Assembly (NCBI RefSeq): GCF_900105885.1 | Contig: NZ_LT629780.1 | Location: 2,418,001 to 2,482,000, forward strand | DNA: 64,000 nucleotides | Source of the DNA: Pseudomonas guangdongensis | GTDB lineage: Bacteria; Pseudomonadota; Gammaproteobacteria; Pseudomonadales; Pseudomonadaceae | Direction: 5' to 3' | Shown: in pieces, positions 59,364-64,000 of the stretch | Layout of the letters: each line of letters opens with the position of its first letter | Numbering within the stretch: the first letter of the stretch is position 1 | Notes under the pieces: generated by a model | Database searches by the model: none | Seen by the model: the letters and a program-made list of their open reading frames with translations, nothing else | What the model was told of the DNA's origin: nothing | Made by a program: the position numbers and the translations under genes

Positions 59364-60119
59364 ATGACGATCCGAAGCATGGGCCTGGCGCTGGGCTGGC
59401 TGCTGTTGAGCGGCCCCTTGTGGGCCGGCGAGAGCGATCCGCTGCAGTCGCCGATGTGGAGTTTCCACCAGACGCGCTTTCTCGGCGCGGCGCCCTACGA
59501 GTTCGACGAGCGGGTGCGCCTGAGCGCGCCGCCGTTCGCCGAGGATGCCCGCCAGGTGCCGATCAGCATCGACGCCACGGCGCTGGGCAGCGAGGTGGTG
59601 CGCATCCTCGCCTGGGCCGAGCTCAATCCGATTCCGCAGATCTTCAGTTTCTTCCCCACGGGGCCGGTGGCGCCGCGCATCGCCCTGAGCATCCGCGTCG
59701 AGCAGGCCACGCCGATCCGCGCCGCGGTGCTGACCCGCGACGGCGTCTGGCATGTCGGCTCGACCCGCGTCGACGCCGCCGGCGGCGGCTGCACCGCGCC
59801 CAGCGCGGTGCGCGCCCAGGGCGGCTGGGAAGACCACCTCGGCGAGGTGTTCGGCGCACGCTTCCCGATGGGCGAGGGCAGCCGCCTGCGCCTGCGGGTG
59901 TCGCATCCGATGGACAACGGCCTGTCCGGCGGCATCCCCGAGTTCTTCATCGAGCGTGCCGAGCTGCGCAGCGAGGCCGGCGAGGTGCTGGCCAGCCTGG
60001 AGCTGCACCCCTCGGTGAGCGAGAACCCGACCCTGACCCTGCAGCTGGGCGACCGCGAGGCCGGCCAGCGCCTGTGGCTGCGCGACAACAACGGCAACGA
60101 ATTCGAAGCGGCGTTCTGA
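59364..60119 (+). CDS. Quinoprotein dehydrogenase-associated SoxYZ-like carrier
   Basis: 251 residues with a signal peptide (about 1-22). A SoxY-like N-terminal part with the carrier-type cysteine in AAGGGCTAPSAV and a SoxZ-like C-terminal part (RLRVSHPMDNGLSGGIPEFFIE). The cysteine would carry an intermediate covalently. Found regularly with the metallohydrolase encoded next and the CXXCW protein, forming a postulated relay around PQQ dehydrogenases; the chemistry is not settled. Confidence 0.85.
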   Translation: MTIRSMGLALGWLLLSGPLWAGESDPLQSPMWSFHQTRFLGAAPYEFDERVRLSAPPFAEDARQVPISIDATALGSEVVRILAWAELNPIPQIFSFFPTGPVAPRIALSIRVEQATPIRAAVLTRDGVWHVGSTRVDAAGGGCTAPSAVRAQGGWEDHLGEVFGARFPMGEGSRLRLRVSHPMDNGLSGGIPEFFIERAELRSEAGEVLASLELHPSVSENPTLTLQLGDREAGQRLWLRDNNGNEFEAAF

Positions 60120-60263
60120 GCTTCGCCATCCGGCGCCGCGCCGCTGCGCGCGGTGCTTCCCTGCGGTTCGCCCCGCCCGATCCGGACGTTCGGCGCGGGT
60201 CTCCCGGGCGCGGTGCGCGGGCGCCGGGCGGGCCGCGCTCCCCCATCCCGCAAAGGAGACACC

Positions 60264-61199
60264 ATGCGTCTGTTCAGCCTGCTTGTGGCGCTCTTCCTCA
60301 GCCTGCCGCTGGCGGCGGCCGAGCTGGTCTACGCTCTCGAACCGCGCCGGATCGCCGAAAACACCTGGCTGCTGGAAGGCAGCACCGAAAACTTCGCCAT
60401 GAGCAACGGTGGCGACATCGTCAACGTGGCGTTCATCGTCACCGAGGCCGGGGTGGTGCTGATCGATACCGGCATCTCCAGGCGCTACGGCGAGGCGCTG
60501 CGCGCCGCCATCGGCCGGGTCACCGAGCGGCCGATCGTCCTGGTGATCAACACCCACCATCACCCCGACCACGTGTTCGGCAACCAGGCCTTCGGCGACG
60601 TGCCCATCGCCTCGCTGGCGCGCACCCGCGAGCTGCTCGCCGAGCAGGGGGCGGCGTTCGCCGACAACCTGTATCGCCTGCTCGGCGACTGGATGCGCGG
60701 CACCGAGGTGCTGCTGCCGGGCGAGACGCTGGAGCCCGGCGTGCGCGAGATCGGCGGCCATCGCCTGCGCATGCTGGCCTTCAGCGGGCATACCGGCGCC
60801 GATCTGGCGATCCTCGACGAGACCACCGGGGTGCTGTTCGCCGCCGACCTGGTGTTCTACCAGCGCGCCCTGACCACCCCGCAGACGCCGGGGCTGCAGA
60901 TCTGGCTGGACGATCTGGCCGCGCTGGAGAAGCTGCCCTATGCGCTGCTGGTGCCCGGCCATGGCCCGGTGGCCAGCGGGCGCGAGCCTTTCGCGCAGAT
61001 GCGCGACTACCTCGGCTGGCTCGACGGCCTGCTGCGCGACTCGGCCGCCGCCGGCCTGGACATGAACGAGGTGATGAACGCGCCGATTCCCGAGCGCTTC
61101 GCGGCCATCAGCCAGAGCCGTTTCGAGCTGATCCGCACGGTCACCCACCTGTACCCGAAGTACGAGGCGCAGGTGTTCCGGCAGGTCAACAGCGACTGA
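60264..61199 (+). CDS. Quinoprotein relay system zinc metallohydrolase
   Basis: 311 residues: signal peptide (MRLFSLLVALFLSLPLAAA) and metallo-beta-lactamase fold with NTHHHPDHVFGN, the second histidine in FSGHTGADL, FAADLVFY with the metal-bridging aspartate, and PGHGPVA. Family related to SoxH. Proposed partner of the SoxYZ-like carrier upstream. ATG 60264 is behind AAAGGAG. End of the pedF operon. Confidence 0.88.
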   Translation: MRLFSLLVALFLSLPLAAAELVYALEPRRIAENTWLLEGSTENFAMSNGGDIVNVAFIVTEAGVVLIDTGISRRYGEALRAAIGRVTERPIVLVINTHHHPDHVFGNQAFGDVPIASLARTRELLAEQGAAFADNLYRLLGDWMRGTEVLLPGETLEPGVREIGGHRLRMLAFSGHTGADLAILDETTGVLFAADLVFYQRALTTPQTPGLQIWLDDLAALEKLPYALLVPGHGPVASGREPFAQMRDYLGWLDGLLRDSAAAGLDMNEVMNAPIPERFAAISQSRFELIRTVTHLYPKYEAQVFRQVNSD

Positions 61200-61390
61200 T
61201 TTGCGACTTTCCGGTCGGATGCCTCATCCCTATGGCTAAAGTCGCATTGCAATTATCGTACTGTATTTAAATCAAGGCGTTGCCGGCCCGCTCGGGAGCT
61301 TTGCACAATGCTCCGGCCGCAACGCCCGGCCCTCTCCGGCCCTGCGGCACGCCCCCCGGGAACCACGAAATTGTCTAGGGAGACTTGCCC

Positions 61391-62515
61391 GTGCAGATAG
61401 GTATACCCCGCGAAACCCACGATGGCGAAACCCGCGTGGCCGCCACCCCGGAGACGGTCCGGAAGTTTGTCGCCCAGGGCCATCAGGTCGTCGTCGAGGC
61501 CGGCGCCGGGCGCGCCGCCTGCATCACCGACGGCGACTACGAGGCCGCCGGCGCCCGCCTGGCCGACGCCGGCGCCGCCCTCGGCGCCGAGCTGGTGCTC
61601 AAGGTCGCCGCCCCCAGTCCCGTCGAGCTGGCGCAGATGCGCCCGGGCGCGGTGCTGGTCGGCATGCTCAACCCCTTCGATAGCGCGCAGATCGAGCGCA
61701 TGGCCGCGCAGGGCATCACCGCCTTCGCCCTGGAGGCGGCGCCGCGCACCTCGCGGGCGCAGAGCCTCGACGTGCTGTCCTCGCAGGCCAACGTCGCCGG
61801 CTACAAGGCGGTGATGCTCGCCGTCGACCACTACCCGCGCTTCATGCCGATGCTGATGACCGCCGCCGGCACGGTGAAGGCCGCCCGCGTGCTGGTGCTT
61901 GGCGCCGGCGTCGCCGGGCTGCAGGCGATTGCCACCGCGCGGCGCCTCGGCGCGGTGATCGAGGCCTCGGACGTGCGTCCGGCGGTCAAGGAGCAGGTGG
62001 AATCGCTCGGCGCCAAGTTCGTCGACGTGCCCTGCGAGACCGACGAGGAGCGCGAATGCGCCGAAGGCGTCGGCGGCTACGCGCGGCCGATGCCGGCCTC
62101 GTGGATGGCGCGCCAGGCCCAGGCGGTGCACGAGCGCGCCCGGCAGGCCGACATCGTCATCACCACCGCGCTGATCCCCGGGCGCAAGGCGCCGACCCTG
62201 CTGCACGAGGCCACCGTGGCCGAGATGAAGCCCGGCTCGGTGATCATCGACCTGGCCGCCGCCCAGGGCGGCAACTGCCCGCTGAGCGTGCCCGGCGAGG
62301 TGGTGGTGCGCCACGGCGTGACCCTGGTCGGCCACACCAACCTGCCGGCGCTGCTGCCGGCCGACGCCTCGGCCCTCTACGCGCGCAACCTGCTGGATTT
62401 CCTCAAGCTGGTGCTCGACCAGGACGGCCGCTTCCACCTCGACCGCGACGACGACATCGTCGCCGCCTGCCTGATGTGCGAAGGCGGCCAGGTGCTGCGC
62501 CGCAACGCCGCCTGA
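61391..62515 (+). CDS. pntAA: NAD(P) transhydrogenase subunit alpha part 1 (PntAA)
   Basis: 374 residues. The NAD(H)-binding domain I of proton-translocating transhydrogenase: IPRETHDGETRVAATPETV at the N-terminus and the Rossmann motif VLGAGVAGLQAIATARRLGA (about 168-187). The soluble domain is encoded separately from its membrane part (pntAB), as usual in pseudomonads. GTG 61391 is preferred since AGGGAGA lies eight bases ahead; TTG at 61385 is too close to it. The enzyme moves hydride between NADH and NADP+ using the proton gradient. Confidence 0.95.
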   Translation: MQIGIPRETHDGETRVAATPETVRKFVAQGHQVVVEAGAGRAACITDGDYEAAGARLADAGAALGAELVLKVAAPSPVELAQMRPGAVLVGMLNPFDSAQIERMAAQGITAFALEAAPRTSRAQSLDVLSSQANVAGYKAVMLAVDHYPRFMPMLMTAAGTVKAARVLVLGAGVAGLQAIATARRLGAVIEASDVRPAVKEQVESLGAKFVDVPCETDEERECAEGVGGYARPMPASWMARQAQAVHERARQADIVITTALIPGRKAPTLLHEATVAEMKPGSVIIDLAAAQGGNCPLSVPGEVVVRHGVTLVGHTNLPALLPADASALYARNLLDFLKLVLDQDGRFHLDRDDDIVAACLMCEGGQVLRRNAA

Positions 62516-62562
62516 GCCCGCCCGTCAGTCCCCTTCGCGGACCACCTACAAGGACAACAACC

Positions 62563-62877
62563 ATGGATCCGATCTCCGACGGTCTCTACAACCTGATCAT
62601 CTTCGTGCTGGCGATCTACGTCGGCTACCACGTGGTGTGGAACGTCACCCCCGCACTGCACACCCCGCTGATGGCGGTCACCAACGCCATCTCCGCCATC
62701 GTCATCGTCGGCGCCATGCTGGCCGCGGCGCTGACCGAAACCGGCCTGGGCAAGACCATGGGCACCCTGGCCGTGGCCCTGGCCGCGGTCAACGTGTTCG
62801 GCGGCTTCCTGGTCACCCGGCGGATGCTCGACATGTTCAAGAAAAAGGCGCCGAAAGCCCCGGCGGAGGGTCGTTGA
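62563..62877 (+). CDS. pntAB: NAD(P) transhydrogenase subunit alpha part 2 (PntAB)
   Basis: 104 residues with about three membrane helices (LYNLIIFVLAIYVGYHVVW, AISAIVIVGAMLAA, LAVALAAVNVFGGFLVT) and a short basic cytoplasmic tail. It is the membrane segment of the alpha subunit. ATG 62563 follows AAGGACAACA; pntB begins one base after its stop. Confidence 0.95.
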   Translation: MDPISDGLYNLIIFVLAIYVGYHVVWNVTPALHTPLMAVTNAISAIVIVGAMLAAALTETGLGKTMGTLAVALAAVNVFGGFLVTRRMLDMFKKKAPKAPAEGR

Positions 62878-62878
62878 G

Positions 62879-64000
62879 ATGAGCATGAACCTGATCACCA
62901 GCTGCTACCTGGTCGCCTCCATCTGCTTCATCCAGGCCCTCAAGGGCCTCTCCCACCCGACCAGCTCGCGCCGCGGCAACCTGTTCGGCATGGTCGGCAT
63001 GGCCATCGCCGTGCTCACCACCGTCGCGCTGATCTTCAAGCTCGGCACCGAGATGGCCACCGCCGGCCTCGGCTACGTGATCCTCGGCCTGCTGCTCGGC
63101 GGCACGGCCGGCACGCTCATGGCCAAGCGCGTCGAGATGACCAAGATGCCCGAACTGGTCGCCTTCATGCACAGCATGATCGGCCTGGCCGCGGTGTTCA
63201 TCGCCATCGCCGCGGTGGTCGAGCCGCAGTCGCTGGGCATCGTCGCGCAGCTGGGCGAGCCGATCCCCGCCGGCAACCGCCTGGAACTGTTCCTCGGCGC
63301 GGCCATCGGCGCCATCACCTTCTCCGGCTCGGTGATCGCCTTCGGCAAGCTGTCCGGCAAATACAGGTTCCGCCTGTTCCAGGGCGCCCCGGTGACCTTC
63401 GCCGGCCAGCACTGGCTGAACCTGGCCCTGGGCCTGGCCATCCTCGGCCTGGGTCTGGCCTTCACCTTCAGCGGTGACCTGACCGCCTTCGCCGTGCTGC
63501 TGGCGCTGGCCTTCGTCATCGGCGTGCTGATCATCATCCCGATCGGCGGCGCCGACATGCCGGTGGTGGTGTCGATGCTCAACAGCTACTCGGGCTGGGC
63601 GGCGGCCGGCATCGGCTTCTCGCTGAACAACGCGATGCTGATCGTCGCCGGCAGCCTGGTCGGATCGAGCGGCGCGATCCTCTCCTACATCATGTGCAAG
63701 GCGATGAACCGCTCGTTCTTCAACGTGATCCTCGGCGGCTTCGGCGCCGAAGCCGGCGCCGGCGTTCAGGGCGGCAGCCAGGAACAGCGCCCGGTGAAGA
63801 GCGGCTCGGCGGACGACGCCGCCTTCCTGCTGGGCAACGCCGACAGCGTGATCATCGTCCCCGGCTACGGCCTGGCGGTGGCGCGCGCCCAGCACGCGCT
63901 GATGGAACTGGCGGAGAAACTGGCGCAGCGCGGGATCAGCGTGAAATACGCCATCCACCCGGTGGCCGGGCGGATGCCGGGGCACATGAACGTGCTGCTG
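62879..64000 (+). CDS. pntB: NAD(P) transhydrogenase subunit beta PntB (3' end outside window)
   Basis: 374 codons to the right edge: multiple membrane helices (residues about 1-260) followed by the beginning of the NADP(H)-binding domain III with SVIIVPGYGLAVARAQHAL and the KYAIHPVAGRMPGHMNVLL stretch. The remaining approximately 100 residues lie outside. Translation is probably coupled to pntAB. Confidence 0.95.
   Translation, partial: MSMNLITSCYLVASICFIQALKGLSHPTSSRRGNLFGMVGMAIAVLTTVALIFKLGTEMATAGLGYVILGLLLGGTAGTLMAKRVEMTKMPELVAFMHSMIGLAAVFIAIAAVVEPQSLGIVAQLGEPIPAGNRLELFLGAAIGAITFSGSVIAFGKLSGKYRFRLFQGAPVTFAGQHWLNLALGLAILGLGLAFTFSGDLTAFAVLLALAFVIGVLIIIPIGGADMPVVVSMLNSYSGWAAAGIGFSLNNAMLIVAGSLVGSSGAILSYIMCKAMNRSFFNVILGGFGAEAGAGVQGGSQEQRPVKSGSADDAAFLLGNADSVIIVPGYGLAVARAQHALMELAEKLAQRGISVKYAIHPVAGRMPGHMNVLL

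Overview
The window looks like a high-GC Pseudomonas chromosome (Pseudomonadaceae). The right half keeps the gene content and much of the order of the ethanol-oxidation region known from P. aeruginosa (nosP-nahK, erbR, an EraSR-like pair, exaA, cytochrome c550). The left half is a defence island set into dusA.

Island (about 889-34224). The 5' end of dusA (1-965, minus, running off the left edge) holds a 26-base site. A 23/26 copy lies at 34199-34224 in the same orientation, so the 33.3 kb between them reads as one element integrated in dusA. Inside is a type 1 BREX locus with all six core genes open: brxA (3618), brxB (4202), brxC (4793), pglX (12146), pglZ (26235) and brxL (28840). The core is split twice by guest genes. 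Between brxC and pglX lie a DUF262/HNH BrxU-like type IV nuclease, an unknown protein and a secreted protein. Between pglX and pglZ lie about 10.4 kb holding: two proteins that share a repeated unnamed domain; a secreted protein; a membrane/zinc-ribbon protein on the opposite strand; a CoiA-like nuclease gene broken by two insertion sequences; and an AbiEi/AbiEii toxin-antitoxin pair. An exported protein made of DxDxDG calcium-loop repeats sits directly upstream of brxA. No BrxR-type regulator or integrase gene is visible.

Mobile DNA. Three 1236-bp copies of one IS3-family element (1050, 21449, 31003; same orientation) and one IS630-family element (23025) are present. Only the middle IS3 copy and the IS630 have target duplications. 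The outer IS3 copies abut gene fragments, which suggests IS-mediated deletions at both island ends. A helix-turn-helix/PIN toxin-antitoxin pair lies just inside the right end.

Chromosomal half (34225-64000). After a chemoreceptor gene come pqqF, a porin, nosP-nahK, an MDR oxidoreductase, erbR, a CXXCW rhodanese-like protein, and an ABC transporter with beta-propeller and substrate-binding proteins. These are followed by a cupredoxin-like protein, a sensor kinase/response regulator pair, a quinone reductase with a MerR regulator, a pentapeptide protein, exaA, pedF, a second substrate-binding protein, a SoxYZ-like carrier and a zinc metallohydrolase. Together they form a PQQ-dependent alcohol oxidation system with its regulation. 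Several of its promoters share a TACCAAAGTAG-like site with a TA(A/G)(A/G)AT-like hexamer at a regular distance. The window ends in pntAA-pntAB-pntB (transhydrogenase), with pntB cut by the right edge.
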